NCBI GenBank assembly: GCA_033764875.1
Contig: JANRIO010000008.1
Coordinates: 1-64,000 of the forward strand
Direction of reading: 5' to 3'
DNA from: AWTP1-13 sp033764875
GTDB taxonomy: Bacteria; Pseudomonadota; Alphaproteobacteria; Rhizobiales; Hyphomicrobiaceae
DNA length: 64,000 nucleotides
Shown: piece by piece, positions 37,285 to 49,776 of the stretch
How the letters are laid out: each line of letters begins with the position of its first letter
Numbering within the stretch: position 1 is the first letter of the stretch
Notes under the pieces: model-generated
Databases searched by the model: none
What the model was told of the DNA's origin: nothing
Seen by the model: the letters and a program-made list of their open reading frames with translations, nothing else
Position numbers and translations under genes: made by a program

Positions 37285-37740
37285 TCAGCTTTCCGGCGCG
37301 TCTGGGTGCTCGGGCCGCGCCTCGGTCTCCCAGGCCGCGCCCAGATCGGCAAGGCCGGCCTCGATGCACTCGACGTGCAGCCGGATCGCCGCCCCGTCCG
37401 CGAAGTGCAGCGTCACCTGCCCCCCGGGGGGCGAGGCCGGCTCAAAGCTGATCGCCAGCAGCGACAGCACCCGCCTCGTGTCGGCGAGGTCGAAGCCCTG
37501 CACCTGGGCCCCCAGCACGCGCTCGAAGCGCATCGCCGCGCGGCGGCGGGCGAAGGTGTCCGTCTCCCGTTTGCCGTTGCCGATGACGTCCATCCAGTCG
37601 AAGCGGTTGGCCAGCGCCACGAAGCGGCGGTCCCGCGGCAGGTAGGCGAGATCGCCGACGCTCACCACCGCGTCCTGCAGGTGGGCGGAGATGACGGCGA
37701 GGTCCTCGGCATCGAGCGCGATGAGCTTGAGATCGGGCAT
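37285..37740 (-). CDS. DUF2948 family protein
   Basis: A 151-residue soluble protein. DLKLIALDAEDLAVISAHLQDAV opens it, and DLAYLPRDRRFVALANRFDW follows; both are typical of DUF2948, a family found next to murA and hisD in alphaproteobacteria. Its role is unknown. ATG 37740. The order murA, this gene and hisD on one strand is the conserved arrangement. Confidence 0.9.
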   Translation of the reverse strand: MPDLKLIALDAEDLAVISAHLQDAVVSVGDLAYLPRDRRFVALANRFDWMDVIGNGKRETDTFARRRAAMRFERVLGAQVQGFDLADTRRVLSLLAISFEPASPPGGQVTLHFADGAAIRLHVECIEAGLADLGAAWETEARPEHPDAPES

Positions 37741-37842
37741 TGCGGGTCCGCAAGGGGGTGGTCGAAGGCAGCCGGGCCCCGTCTGATAGCGAAGCCCGCT
37801 CCCTTTGTCATGCCATTGGCCGCAGTCGCCGCCCCGGCCCCG

Positions 37843-39135
<1,293 letters not shown>

Positions 39136-39261
39136 GCCGTCCGTTCCCCGTGCTGTGCCTTCGCCGGGCTGCGGAGCCCGAACAAAAGCTATCGATCCCA
39201 ATGGGTTGCGCCCCGGTCCGGCGGCCTGCCGCGACCACCCGGCGTCCCCTCGCGGTCTAAG

Positions 39262-39465
39262 TCACGCGTCGTCAGTATGGGCGCCGGTCTCGGCGGCCGT
39301 GTCCGCGCAGGTTCCCTCTAGCCTCGCCCGCTCGCGCGCCTGCTGCTTGCGGCGGGCAAGATTGGCCCGGAGCTCGGCTGCGCGGCGCGCCTCGCGTGCG
39401 GCGCGGTCGCCGCGAGCGGCTCCCGGGGCCTTCGCGGCTGCCTTGTGCCCGCCCGTCTCGCTCAT
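39262..39465 (-). CDS. Small basic helical protein, unknown function
   Basis: A 67-residue protein with an Ala/Lys-rich N-terminus and a basic helix (ELRANLARRKQQARERAR), then an acidic tail. It has no signal peptide or membrane segment. Small proteins with a similar RANLRRRK-type helix are, from memory, common beside murA in Hyphomicrobiales. ATG 39465 has an AAGGAG site about 10 bases upstream. It lies between the MFS gene and murA, all leftward, and may be co-transcribed. Confidence 0.6.
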   Translation of the reverse strand: MSETGGHKAAAKAPGAARGDRAAREARRAAELRANLARRKQQARERARLEGTCADTAAETGAHTDDA

Positions 39466-39591
39466 GGCGACAACCGTCTCCTTCGCTGCGACGCCAGGAC
39501 CTTAGTTGCGTCGCGCCCGGGGGGCAAGCGGGGCGCGGGCCGGCAAGACCGACATAGGGCAGCAGGCGAATGCCGGCGGGCGGCGACAGGC

Positions 39592-40824
39592 TCAGGCCGG
39601 GCTCGCGCGGGCGGCGCGGCGGTCGCTCACGAAGCCATACAGCGCCGTCAGGAGCATGAACACGGCCGCCGCGGCGAGAACGGTCAGCGGCGGGGCGTGG
39701 TCGAGGATATAGCCGAACAGGATCGGGCCGATGATGCCGCCGATGTTGAAGCCGGTGGAGACCAGCCCGAACACGCGCCCGGCGGCGCCGGGCGGGGAGG
39801 CCTTGCGCACCAGCATGTCGCGCGAGGGCATGATGATGCCGGAGAGGAAGCCGCCGAGGCCCATGACCAGCACCACGAGGGCCGCCGGCAGGCCGAGGAA
39901 GGCTGCGCACAGCACGCACACGGCGTTGAGGCCGAAGCCGAAGGCCGCGACGTCGCCGTGGCGATGGGTACGATCGGCCAGATAGCCGCCGGCCAGCACG
40001 CCGAGCGCCGACATCGCCAGATAGGCGGTCAGGGCGGCGTTGGCCGCGAGCAGCGTCAGGCCCTGGCCCTGCATCAGGGCGGTGACCGCGAAGCTGTTCA
40101 TGGCGCTGTTGGAGAGGGCGAACACGGTGAAGAAGGCGACGAGCGACAGGATGGTCGGCGTCAGGAAGGCCGACAGGCCTTGCAGGCCGGGGGCCGCAGC
40201 CGCGCCTTTCCGGGGCGGGGTCTCGCGGACGGCCGGCGGCGGCAGGAGCAGCAGGACGAGGGCCGCCACGGCCGCCAGCGCCCCCGCCAGCAGCAGCGCG
40301 GCGCCGAGGCCGAAGCCGCGCGCCGTCCACAGCAGGATCGCCGGCGCCACCGCAAACCCGACGTAGCCCGCGAAGGTGTGGATGGAGAAGGCGCGGCCGA
40401 TGCGGTCCTCGGCGATCGCCTGCGACAGGATCGCGTAGTCGGCCGGATGGTAGACGCAGTTGGCGAGGCCCGCGAGCGCCGCGCAGACGAACAGCATGGG
40501 GTAGCTCAGCCACAGGCCGAGGAGCGCGAACGAGAAGGCCCCGAGGCACAAGCCGGCGATCAGCACGGCGCGGGCGCCGATGCGGTCGACCAAGAAGCCC
40601 ATGGGGGCCTGCGTCAGCCCCGAGACGACGCTGAACAGCGTGATGGCGAGGCCGAGCTCGAGAAAGCTGGCGCCGAGCCGGTCCTTGAGCAGGGGGATCA
40701 GCACCGGCAGGGTGAGCAGGTGGATGTGGCTGATCAGGTGGCTGGTGCTGATCGTTGCGAGCGTCTGGATCTCGCTGGCAGGCGCCGCCGCCGCGCCCGC
40801 CGCATTCGGGAAGCTCAATGCCAT
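39592..40824 (-). CDS. Major facilitator superfamily transporter
   Basis: A 410-residue inner-membrane transporter with about 12 predicted helices. The GFLVDRIGARAVL loop between helices 2 and 3 is the MFS motif A region. The second half repeats it as GGYLADRTHRHGD. The domain opens with ISTSHLISHIHLLTLPVLIPLLKD, as in the fosmidomycin-resistance-like/YfcJ-type subgroup. The substrate is unknown. ATG 40824 is divergent from tex. Confidence 0.85.
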   Translation of the reverse strand: MALSFPNAAGAAAAPASEIQTLATISTSHLISHIHLLTLPVLIPLLKDRLGASFLELGLAITLFSVVSGLTQAPMGFLVDRIGARAVLIAGLCLGAFSFALLGLWLSYPMLFVCAALAGLANCVYHPADYAILSQAIAEDRIGRAFSIHTFAGYVGFAVAPAILLWTARGFGLGAALLLAGALAAVAALVLLLLPPPAVRETPPRKGAAAAPGLQGLSAFLTPTILSLVAFFTVFALSNSAMNSFAVTALMQGQGLTLLAANAALTAYLAMSALGVLAGGYLADRTHRHGDVAAFGFGLNAVCVLCAAFLGLPAALVVLVMGLGGFLSGIIMPSRDMLVRKASPPGAAGRVFGLVSTGFNIGGIIGPILFGYILDHAPPLTVLAAAAVFMLLTALYGFVSDRRAARASPA

Positions 40825-41196
40825 CGAGGTGTCCAGGCTGCCAAATTCGACGGCATACCTAGCACGGGGGGCGGGTCCCAGAAAGGCGCGGGCCCACCCG
40901 GGCGGTCCGCGGGGGTATCGGCGGCATCCCGCGTGCGGGCGAGGGCTGCGTTCGGCCCGGACATCGCCGCGTCCACCGCCGCCGGCGCTGGCAAGCTCGC
41001 GATTTCTGTCAGCGATTGTAACGGCTTGTCGGGGGCCGTTGGACTTGTGGCAAGCTGCGGCCCTAAGGTCGGCCGAATTGACAGCGCAACTCGCTTGGCC
41101 GACCGGGGCGCCGGCTTCCTGAGGTCCTGAGAATCTGGAAGAACGCGTGCCCCGCCCCAGGCGGGTTCAGCAAGAGCGACGGAGCGCGAGGCAGGA
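40825..41196. other. Divergent intergenic region between MFS gene and tex
   Basis: These 372 bp must contain the promoters of the leftward transporter gene and of tex. I could not identify convincing -35/-10 boxes or an operator. No open frame with coding character is seen. A GAGGCAGGA site directly precedes tex. Confidence 0.4.
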
Positions 41197-43503
<2,307 letters not shown>

Positions 43504-43626
43504 CCGGGAGCCGGACAACCGGCGGCCCGGCTTGATTTCCGCGGGCTCCCATGGCCATCTCGGCCTCGAGACGAGGCGCAGCGGCCGAGGTCCCGGTGTT
43601 CTGGGGCCGGCTCCTGGCGCCCGGGT

Positions 43627-43705
43627 TGTCATGGTCTGGCTTGTCCCGGCCGTGCCGGCGTCTGCGGCGATCCTCGGGTCAAGCCCGGGGCTGCCGTGGT
43701 GCCCT
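43627..43705. repeat. Palindromic repeat, diverged family A copy
   Basis: Between tex and maf, GTCATGGTCTGGCTTGTCCCGGCC and GATCCTCGGGTCAAGCCCGGGG form the two halves of a diverged family A unit. The remaining part of the gap shows no gene. Confidence 0.5.
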
Positions 43706-43727
43706 TCTGTCAAAGGTGGAACACTTG

Positions 43728-44477
43728 ATGAGCTCGGCCAAAGGCAGCCTGATCACCAGCTTCCTGCGCTCGGAGGGTCCGCGCCGCGAGACCCTGCGGG
43801 AGGAGGCGGCGCGGCTGAAGCCGACCTCGCGCCGCGCCGGGCTCAGGCCGCGGCTGGTGCTCGCCAGCGCTTCACCGCGGCGCCTGACCCTGCTCGCCCA
43901 GGCCGGCGTCGAGCCCGATGCGCTTCGGCCCGCCTCCATCGACGAGACGCCCAGGCGCGGAGAGATGCCGCGCTCGCTGGTCGCCCGCCTCGCCCGCGCC
44001 AAGGCGGAGACGGCGCGCGACCAGATCGCCAACGACAAGGACTTGTCGGATGCCTTCGTGCTGGCGGCGGATACCATCGTCGCCGTCGGCCGGCGCATCC
44101 TGGTCAAGCCGCGCTTCGTCGAGGAGGCGGCCGAATCGCTGCAGCTTCTGTCGGGGCGCAACCATCGCGTGCTCACCGGCATCTGCCTGATCACGCCGGA
44201 CGACCGCGTACGGCTCAAGATCATCGACACCCGGGTGCGCTTCAAGCGCCTGTCGAAGGAGGAGATCGAGGCCTACATCGCCTCGCGCGAGTGGCGCGGG
44301 AAGGCCGGCGGATACGCCATCCAGGGCCTTGCCGGATGCTTCGTCCAGAAGATCAACGGCTCCTACACGAACGTCGTGGGGTTGCCGCTCACCGAGGCGG
44401 TCGCCATGTTGCTGTCGGAAGGCTATCCCATCCATTTCAACTGGCTGAAGCTTGGCGAGGCGGACCCTGGCGCGTGA
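43728..44477 (+). CDS. maf: Maf family nucleotide pyrophosphatase
   Basis: A 249-residue Maf/YceF-type nucleoside triphosphate pyrophosphatase, a house-cleaning enzyme removing non-canonical nucleotides. The diagnostic LVLASASPRRLTLLAQAG loop lies at about residues 44-61, and the catalytic ADTIVAVG Asp and AGGYAIQG follow. About 40 residues precede the usual start of the family, so a later start is possible, although ATG 43728 has a good AAAGGTGGA site. yacG begins 25 bp after its stop. Confidence 0.9.
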   Translation: MSSAKGSLITSFLRSEGPRRETLREEAARLKPTSRRAGLRPRLVLASASPRRLTLLAQAGVEPDALRPASIDETPRRGEMPRSLVARLARAKAETARDQIANDKDLSDAFVLAADTIVAVGRRILVKPRFVEEAAESLQLLSGRNHRVLTGICLITPDDRVRLKIIDTRVRFKRLSKEEIEAYIASREWRGKAGGYAIQGLAGCFVQKINGSYTNVVGLPLTEAVAMLLSEGYPIHFNWLKLGEADPGA

Positions 44478-44502
44478 GCTCGGCCGCCTGCGAGAGCCCC
44501 CC

Positions 44503-44718
44503 ATGGCGAGCACCTCCCAGAAGACACCGCGCTGCCCGATCTGCGAGCGCCCGAGCGACGCGCACTACCGTCCGTTCTGCTCCAAGCGCTGCGCGGACGT
44601 CGATCTCGCGCGCTGGCTGTCGGGCAGCTATGCCATTCCCGACGACGAGGACGAGGACGGCGGCGACACCTCCACGCCCGCCGAGCCGCAGGACGACGTG
44701 CCCGTCCGGCGCAGCTAG
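44503..44718 (+). CDS. yacG: DNA gyrase inhibitor YacG (zinc-binding)
   Basis: A 71-residue protein with a zinc ribbon of four cysteines: CPIC (Cys11, Cys14) and FCSKRC (Cys26, Cys30). DLARWLSGSYAIP follows, as in all YacG proteins. It binds GyrB and inhibits gyrase in E. coli; whether it does so here is inferred. I took ATG 44503, since the upstream frame overlaps maf and has no similarity. maf-yacG is a conserved pair, although the usual nearby infA and tRNA-Phe are not seen here. Confidence 0.92.
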   Translation: MASTSQKTPRCPICERPSDAHYRPFCSKRCADVDLARWLSGSYAIPDDEDEDGGDTSTPAEPQDDVPVRRS

Positions 44719-44792
44719 CGCAGTCCAGCTTTGCATCGAATCAGGCAGAGTCACCGAAGCACGAGATCTACTGGCCTGCCCGCCCGGACGTC

Positions 44793-44948
44793 GTGCGCAA
44801 GCACGGCGATCCGGGATCTTTCAGCTACCGGATCAGCCGCAACGGGGAGTATCCCGGACTGGCGCTGGCGCGGCATCCGGGAGGGCATATCTTGAGAGTG
44901 TGGGTGCACCGTCCGAGGGCGGGCAGTGTCCATCAAGTCCTGAAATGA
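44793..44948 (+). pseudogene. Protein-like fragment (copy X of a duplicated element)
   Basis: An open frame that may start at GTG 44793, continuous with codons further upstream, encodes DVVRKHGDPGSFSYRISRNG and ends RPRAGSVHQVLK before TGA at 44946. The same sequence, decayed, lies in opposite orientation at 24317-24482. No ribosome site supports an independent gene. I read it as the 3' end of a lost gene or the coding part of a dispersed element. The family is unknown. Confidence 0.5.
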
Positions 44949-44951
44949 TCC

Positions 44952-45052
44952 AGCAGCAGAACGCGATCACGCGACAGCGTGTGTCGCGTAAAGATGCGCG
45001 CACCCACCAGCCCATGGCGCGCATCCGGTTCCGGAGGAACGGCAGGCGCTCT
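44952..45052. repeat. Palindromic repeat, family C copy
   Basis: This stretch contains GCGATCACGCG followed by ACAGCGTGTGTCGCG and ends in TTCCGGAGGAACGGCAGGCGCTCT. It is about 80% identical by eye to 53338-53440. It directly adjoins the copy X fragment and reaches the stop codon of the leftward cytochrome gene, so it may form that gene's terminator. Confidence 0.7.
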
Positions 45053-45410
45053 ACCGGCCCGCGGCCAGGGCATACAGGAAGGCCATGACCGCATCGGACT
45101 CCTCGTCGGACATCTGCATCTGCGGCATCTCCCGGTGGCGAGAGACCATGCCTTGGCGCAGCATGGCGCGCAGATCGAGGGGTGCAAAGCGGTCATAGAC
45201 GTCGCGGAAGGGCGGCGCAGCCGGCAGCGGGCTCGCACCCGTCGGCGCGAGGCTGTGGCAGCGCCCGCAGCCGTCGGCGAGGATGCGGGCGCCGCGGTCG
45301 GCGGATGCGGCGGGCTCCTGCGCCTGCGCCGTCAGCAACGACAGCCCCGCAGCCAGGAGTGCCATCACACCCGCACGCGCCGGCGCTCGCACCCGCCCCT
45401 CGGCTCGCAT
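45051..45410 (-). CDS. Exported monoheme c-type cytochrome
   Basis: A 119-residue class I cytochrome c. The signal peptide spans about residues 1-30 (hydrophobic AGVMALLAAGLSLL, cleavage near AQA). The heme-binding CGRCH lies at residues 48-52. A candidate Met axial ligand is in REMPQMQMSDEE near the C-terminus. The start ATG shares one base with the stop of the universal-stress-protein gene (TGATG), so the two are translationally coupled. This is an unusual pairing. It probably carries electrons in the periplasm. Confidence 0.85.
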   Translation of the reverse strand: MRAEGRVRAPARAGVMALLAAGLSLLTAQAQEPAASADRGARILADGCGRCHSLAPTGASPLPAAPPFRDVYDRFAPLDLRAMLRQGMVSRHREMPQMQMSDEESDAVMAFLYALAAGR

Positions 45411-46255
45411 CAGTGCGACATGAGAATGGGGGCCGTCATCGTCCGGAAGATCGCACGCGAGGCTCCCCCCAGCACGAACTCGCGCAGCCGCGAGTGGCCG
45501 TAGCAGCCCATCACGATCAGGTCCGCCGAGTAGTCCGCGGCGCGGGACAGGAGCTCGTCCTCGACCTCGATGTCGACGGCGATGGAGGTGGAGACCTCGC
45601 ACTTGATGCCGTGGCGGCCGAGGCTCGCCGCGATCTCCGCCGCCTCGATCACCTTCTCGGCGCCGCGGGCCGGTGCGCCGCGCGTGATGGTCAGCAGGTT
45701 GACGGCCTTGGCGTGCTGCAGCATCGGCACCGCGTCGAACACGGCGCGGGCCGACTCGCGCGAGCCGTTCCACGCGACGAGGACGCGGGAGGCGAAGGTC
45801 GGGAACCGCCCCGCGGTCGGGATCAGCAGCGTCGGCCGCCCGCTTTCCACCGCCAGCCGCTCGGGGAACTCGAGCATGGCGCTGTACTCCCAGCTCGGAT
45901 CCTCCTGGCTCGCGATGACGAGGTCGGCCGCGCGGGCCTGCTCGACGGCCAGCGCCCCGCAGTCGCGGTAGCCCAGCCGCTGCTCGATCAGGCGGAACTC
46001 GGTATTGAGCGCGCAGCCGGCCATGGCGCCCTCGAAGGCGGCTTTGATGCGCTCGGCCTCCTCGCGGAAGCTGCGGCGGCCGGTCTCGACGAGGCTGGCG
46101 CCGAGCGGCGTGAGCGAGCCGTAGGTGGCGATGGGCATGACGTAGAGACCGACGACATGGGCCTCGTCCCTGTCGCCGAGAAAGCGCGCCGCGTCGATCA
46201 GAGGGCCGACGCGCCGCTCGTCGTTGAGGTGCACGAGGATGGTTTTATAGGGCAT
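45410..46255 (-). CDS. Tandem-domain universal stress protein
   Basis: A 281-residue protein of two UspA-type domains. The first begins YKTILVHLND. The second begins about residue 155 with FASRVLVAWNGSRESARAV and ends with the nucleotide-binding GCYGHSRLREFVLGGASRAI pattern. The second domain has the G-x2-G-x9-G(S) motif expected to bind ATP; the first looks degenerate. ATG 46255. Its stop is coupled to the cytochrome c start, and a second Usp gene lies upstream on the same strand. Confidence 0.88.
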   Translation of the reverse strand: MPYKTILVHLNDERRVGPLIDAARFLGDRDEAHVVGLYVMPIATYGSLTPLGASLVETGRRSFREEAERIKAAFEGAMAGCALNTEFRLIEQRLGYRDCGALAVEQARAADLVIASQEDPSWEYSAMLEFPERLAVESGRPTLLIPTAGRFPTFASRVLVAWNGSRESARAVFDAVPMLQHAKAVNLLTITRGAPARGAEKVIEAAEIAASLGRHGIKCEVSTSIAVDIEVEDELLSRAADYSADLIVMGCYGHSRLREFVLGGASRAIFRTMTAPILMSH

Positions 46256-46369
46256 TGGTCTTCCTCCGGGATGTCAGGGAGCGTGGGAGCGGTGGCCTCG
46301 CTCCGGCGTCATGGCCTGCGGCACCCTATGCAGCGCCGCCCATGCCGGCGTTGACCGGCGTCAATCGCC

Positions 46370-46807
46370 TCATCGGCAGACGAGCACGGGAACCTTCGAC
46401 TGGGTGAGGACACGCACCGTCTCGCTGCCGAGGAGAAGGCGCTCGAGACCGCGGCGCCCGTGCGAGGCCATGACGATGAGGTCGCAAGCGGCGTCCTCGG
46501 CCGCCCTCAGCACGCCGTCGGCCGGGTAGTGGTCCTTGACGTGGAGGCGGCTCACGGCCACGCCGGCCTCCGCCGCCATCGCGGCGACGGCCTCGAGCAC
46601 GTGCGCGGCCTGCTCGTCGGCGAGCTTGGCGAACTCTGTCGCCGGCAGGCCGAACGCGGCCTCGCCCGTCACCCTGCCGCGCCAAGGCTCCGTCACCGTC
46701 ACGACCGTGACCTTGGAGCCCAGTGCCTTTGCCAGTGCCAAGCCGGCGGACACCGCCTTGCCGGCGAGCTCGGAGCCGTCGGTCGCGACCAGAATGTGCC
46801 TGTACAT
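46370..46807 (-). CDS. Universal stress protein, single domain
   Basis: A 145-residue UspA-type protein. It opens MYRHILVATDGSELAGKAV and ends with VMASHGRRGLERLLLGSETVRVL, a complete G-x2-G-x9-G nucleotide-binding motif. ATG 46807 matches the family start, and the longer upstream frame does not. It lies 114 bp upstream of the tandem Usp gene, so the three genes here (Usp, Usp, cytochrome c) may respond to the same stress or oxygen signal. Confidence 0.88.
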   Translation of the reverse strand: MYRHILVATDGSELAGKAVSAGLALAKALGSKVTVVTVTEPWRGRVTGEAAFGLPATEFAKLADEQAAHVLEAVAAMAAEAGVAVSRLHVKDHYPADGVLRAAEDAACDLIVMASHGRRGLERLLLGSETVRVLTQSKVPVLVCR

Positions 46808-46899
46808 GGGGGCCTCGCAATCGCATGAGAAGATTGCGGGGCAGCAAACCACACCGTGCGCGCGGCACGTTGATGCACGTCAAGCCTCGGGCGCGAGGC

Positions 46900-47682
46900 T
46901 CAGGCGGTCGTGGCGGCGCGCTTGTGCTCCGCGAGCGCGCTGCCGAAGGCCTCGAACAGACGGCGATTGATGGGGTTTCTCTGCGGATCGTACTCCGCGT
47001 GCCACTGCACGCCGAGGGCGAAGCTCTCCGCGCCGGCGATGCTGATGGCCTCGACGGTGCCGTCCTCGGCCACGCCCTCGATGACGACGCGCTCGCCCGG
47101 CTCCAGCACGCCCTGGCCGTGCAGCGAGTTCACGCGGATCTTGTCGCGGCCGAGCAGCCGGGCGAGCTGCCCGCGCGGCTCGAGCGTCACGTCGTGGCGG
47201 TCGGCGAACACCACCTCTGGGTCGGGATGGATCTCGCCCGTCGGCAGGCGCGGCATGCGATGGTTCATGCGGCCCGGCAGCTCGCGGATCTCGGGGTGCA
47301 GCGTGCCGCCGAAGGCGACGTTCATCTCCTGCAGGCCGCGGCAGATGCCGAAGATCGGCACGGCACGCGCCACGCAGATCTCGACGAGCTGCAGGGCCAG
47401 GGCGTCGCGCGCCTCGTCGTAGGGCTCGTGCTTGGGGTTGGGCTCGGTCTTGAAGTGGCGGGGATGGACGTTGGCCCGCGCGCCCGTCAGCAGGATGCCG
47501 TCGACCGCATCGAGAAGGCTCGCCACATCGGTGACTGCGGGCAGCGCCGCGAACATCAGCGGCAGCGCCCCCGTCACGTCGGCGATGGCGCGCATGTTGC
47601 GCTCGCCGACCATCTGCACCGCGAAACGGCTCTCGATCATATACGCGTTACCGATCACGCCCACGACCGGTCTTCGCTTCAT
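46900..47682 (-). CDS. Gamma-glutamyl-gamma-aminobutyrate hydrolase-like class I amidotransferase
   Basis: A 260-residue peptidase C26/PuuD-type hydrolase. The nucleophile elbow FGICRGLQEMN gives Cys114, and the catalytic His and Glu are in GVQWHAEYDP. TGARANVHP and NSLHGQGV are family substrate-binding segments. It probably cleaves a gamma-glutamyl amide such as gamma-Glu-GABA from putrescine breakdown. No other puu genes are here, so the substrate is inferred. ATG 47682 is divergent from cysK across 294 bp. Confidence 0.87.
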   Translation of the reverse strand: MKRRPVVGVIGNAYMIESRFAVQMVGERNMRAIADVTGALPLMFAALPAVTDVASLLDAVDGILLTGARANVHPRHFKTEPNPKHEPYDEARDALALQLVEICVARAVPIFGICRGLQEMNVAFGGTLHPEIRELPGRMNHRMPRLPTGEIHPDPEVVFADRHDVTLEPRGQLARLLGRDKIRVNSLHGQGVLEPGERVVIEGVAEDGTVEAISIAGAESFALGVQWHAEYDPQRNPINRRLFEAFGSALAEHKRAATTA

Positions 47683-47976
47683 GCCCCACGCCCTTCCAGC
47701 ATCTCGTTCTCTGGCACGCTTTCGTTCTCCACCCTCAGGCGCACGTGGAATGCAATCGCGGTGCCAGCGCGAATATTAGACAAATTTGCTGTGCCGGTGG
47801 CAAGGCCCGAGGCCGCGCCCACGCCTCCGGCTGTCGAAGACGTGATGAGTCGCGCCTGGGCCCGTCCACAAGTCACTTTGCGCACGTGCTGATTAGAATC
47901 TAGACTTTTCGCCCAAACCGGATGCCGGCGGGGCCGGTGCCGTCCGCTGAGGGTCACGCAGCCCAAGGAGACCTAT

Positions 47977-49065
47977 ATGAGCAAGCCATCCGCCGCTTCC
48001 GTCCGAACCGCCTCCGGCCGCGGCCGGCTGTTCGAGAGCGTGCTTGACACGGTAGGCGATACGCCGGCCATCCGGGTCAACAATCTCGCGCCCCCCGGCG
48101 TGCGCCTTTACGTGAAGGCGGAGTTCTTCAATCCGGCCGGCTCGGTCAAGGACCGCCTCGCGCTCAACATCATCGAGGCCGCCGAGCGCAGCGGCGCGCT
48201 CAAGCCGGGCATGACCGTGATCGAGGCGACGAGCGGCAACACCGGCATCGGCCTGGCCATGGTCTGCGCAGCGAAGGGCTATCCGCTGGTCGTCACCATG
48301 GCCGAGAGCTTCTCCATCGAGCGGCGCAAGCTGATGCGCTTCCTCGGCGCCAAGGTGATCCTGACGCCGCGCGCGGCCAAGGGCTTCGGCATGTACCAGA
48401 AGGCGGTCGAGCTGGCCAAGGCCAACGGCTGGTTCCTGGCGCACCAGTTCGAGACGGACGCCAACGCCGACATCCACGAGGCCACGACGGCGCGCGAGAT
48501 TCTCGCCGACTTCAAGGGCGAGCGTCTGGACTACTGGGTGACGGGCTACGGCACCGGCGGCACCGTGGCGGGCGTCGCCCGCGTGCTGCGCAAGGAGCGT
48601 CCCGAGACCAAGATCATCCTGTGCGAGCCCGCCAACGCCCAGCTCCTCGGCAGCGGCAAGGGGCAGCCGCGGGACCCAAGCCACGCGCCCACCGAGAGCC
48701 ACCCCGCCTTCGAGCCGCACCCAATCCAGGGCTGGACGCCCGATTTCATCCCCTACGTGCTGCAGGAGGCGATCGACGGGAAATATTACGACGCCGTGGT
48801 GCCGATCGCGGGCGCCGAAGGCATCGCATGGTCGAAGAAGCTGGCAAGCCGCGAAGGCATCCTCACCGGCGTCTCCGGCGGCTCCACGTTTGCCGTCGCC
48901 ATGGGCCTCGCCGAGAAGGCGGCGCCGGGCACCGTCATCCTGTGCATGCTGCCGGACACCGGCGAGCGCTACCTCTCCTCGCCCTTGTTCGAGGGCGTGC
49001 CGGAAGGGATGACGGAGGAGGAGACGGCACTCTCCAAATCGACGCCCGGCTACCAGATGGCCTGA
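47977..49065 (+). CDS. cysK: Cysteine synthase A
   Basis: A 362-residue PLP enzyme making cysteine from O-acetylserine and sulfide. The cofactor Lys58 is in NPAGSVKDR. The substrate loop TSGNTGIGLA and the phosphate-binding GYGTGGTVAG follow, with GVSGGSTFAVA near the C-terminus. It is about 40 residues longer than E. coli CysK, partly through a C-terminal tail like those of many rhizobial homologues. A strong AAGGAGA site precedes ATG 47977. The racemase gene starts 11 bp after its stop. Confidence 0.93.
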   Translation: MSKPSAASVRTASGRGRLFESVLDTVGDTPAIRVNNLAPPGVRLYVKAEFFNPAGSVKDRLALNIIEAAERSGALKPGMTVIEATSGNTGIGLAMVCAAKGYPLVVTMAESFSIERRKLMRFLGAKVILTPRAAKGFGMYQKAVELAKANGWFLAHQFETDANADIHEATTAREILADFKGERLDYWVTGYGTGGTVAGVARVLRKERPETKIILCEPANAQLLGSGKGQPRDPSHAPTESHPAFEPHPIQGWTPDFIPYVLQEAIDGKYYDAVVPIAGAEGIAWSKKLASREGILTGVSGGSTFAVAMGLAEKAAPGTVILCMLPDTGERYLSSPLFEGVPEGMTEEETALSKSTPGYQMA

Positions 49066-49076
49066 AGGGCGAGGGC

Positions 49077-49772
49077 ATGACGGCGCACATCGGCATCGTC
49101 GGATGCTCGGCGGAAGGCGCCGCGCTGTGCTACCGCACGATCTGCGCGGAGGGCGAGGCGCTGCTGGGCGCGCACGACCACCCGGAGGTATCGCTGCACA
49201 CGCTGCCGCTGGCGCGCTACGTGATGCACCTCGACACCGGCGACATGGAGGGCGTCGGGCGCCTGATGCTGACCTCGGCGCACAAGCTCGCCGCGGCCGG
49301 CGCCGACATTCTGATCTGCCCCGACAATACGATCCACCAGGCCATGGGCTACGTACAGCCGCGCTCGCCGCGGCCGTGGCTGCACATCGCCGACGAGGTG
49401 GTGGCGGAGGCGGGCCGGCGGGGCTTTCGCCGGCTCGGCATCACGGGCACGCGCTGGCTCACCGACAGCGACGTCTACCCGGCGAGCATCGCCCGCGCCG
49501 GCCTCGAGTACGTGCGTCCCGGCGAGGACGACCGGCACATGATCGACCGGATCATCATGGAGGAATTGGTGCGCGGCAGGTTCCTGCCTGCCTCCACTGC
49601 CGCCATCGGCGCGGCAATCGGCCGGCTCGCGGCGCAGGGCTGCGATGCCGTCGTGCTCGGCTGCACCGAGATCCCGCTCGTCATCGACGACACCAACGCG
49701 CCGCTGCCGACGCTCGATTCGACGCGGCTGCTGGCGCGGGCGGCGCTGAGGCACGCCATGGCGTGGGCCTGA
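49077..49772 (+). CDS. Aspartate/glutamate racemase family protein
   Basis: A 231-residue PLP-independent racemase. The two catalytic cysteines are Cys81 (ICPDNTIHQA) and Cys196 (LGCTEIPL), in the two halves of the pseudo-symmetric fold. The N-terminal HIGIVGCSAEGAALCYRTI loop is also typical. ATG 49077. It follows cysK by 11 bp, so they are probably co-transcribed. It could racemise aspartate, glutamate or a related amino acid; sequence alone does not decide. Confidence 0.88.
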   Translation: MTAHIGIVGCSAEGAALCYRTICAEGEALLGAHDHPEVSLHTLPLARYVMHLDTGDMEGVGRLMLTSAHKLAAAGADILICPDNTIHQAMGYVQPRSPRPWLHIADEVVAEAGRRGFRRLGITGTRWLTDSDVYPASIARAGLEYVRPGEDDRHMIDRIIMEELVRGRFLPASTAAIGAAIGRLAAQGCDAVVLGCTEIPLVIDDTNAPLPTLDSTRLLARAALRHAMAWA

Positions 49773-49776
49773 TGCC

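Noticed and set aside
44719..45050. tRNA-Phe expected after yacG
   Set aside because: I found no cloverleaf-compatible sequence or T-loop consensus; the gap holds repeat sequence instead.
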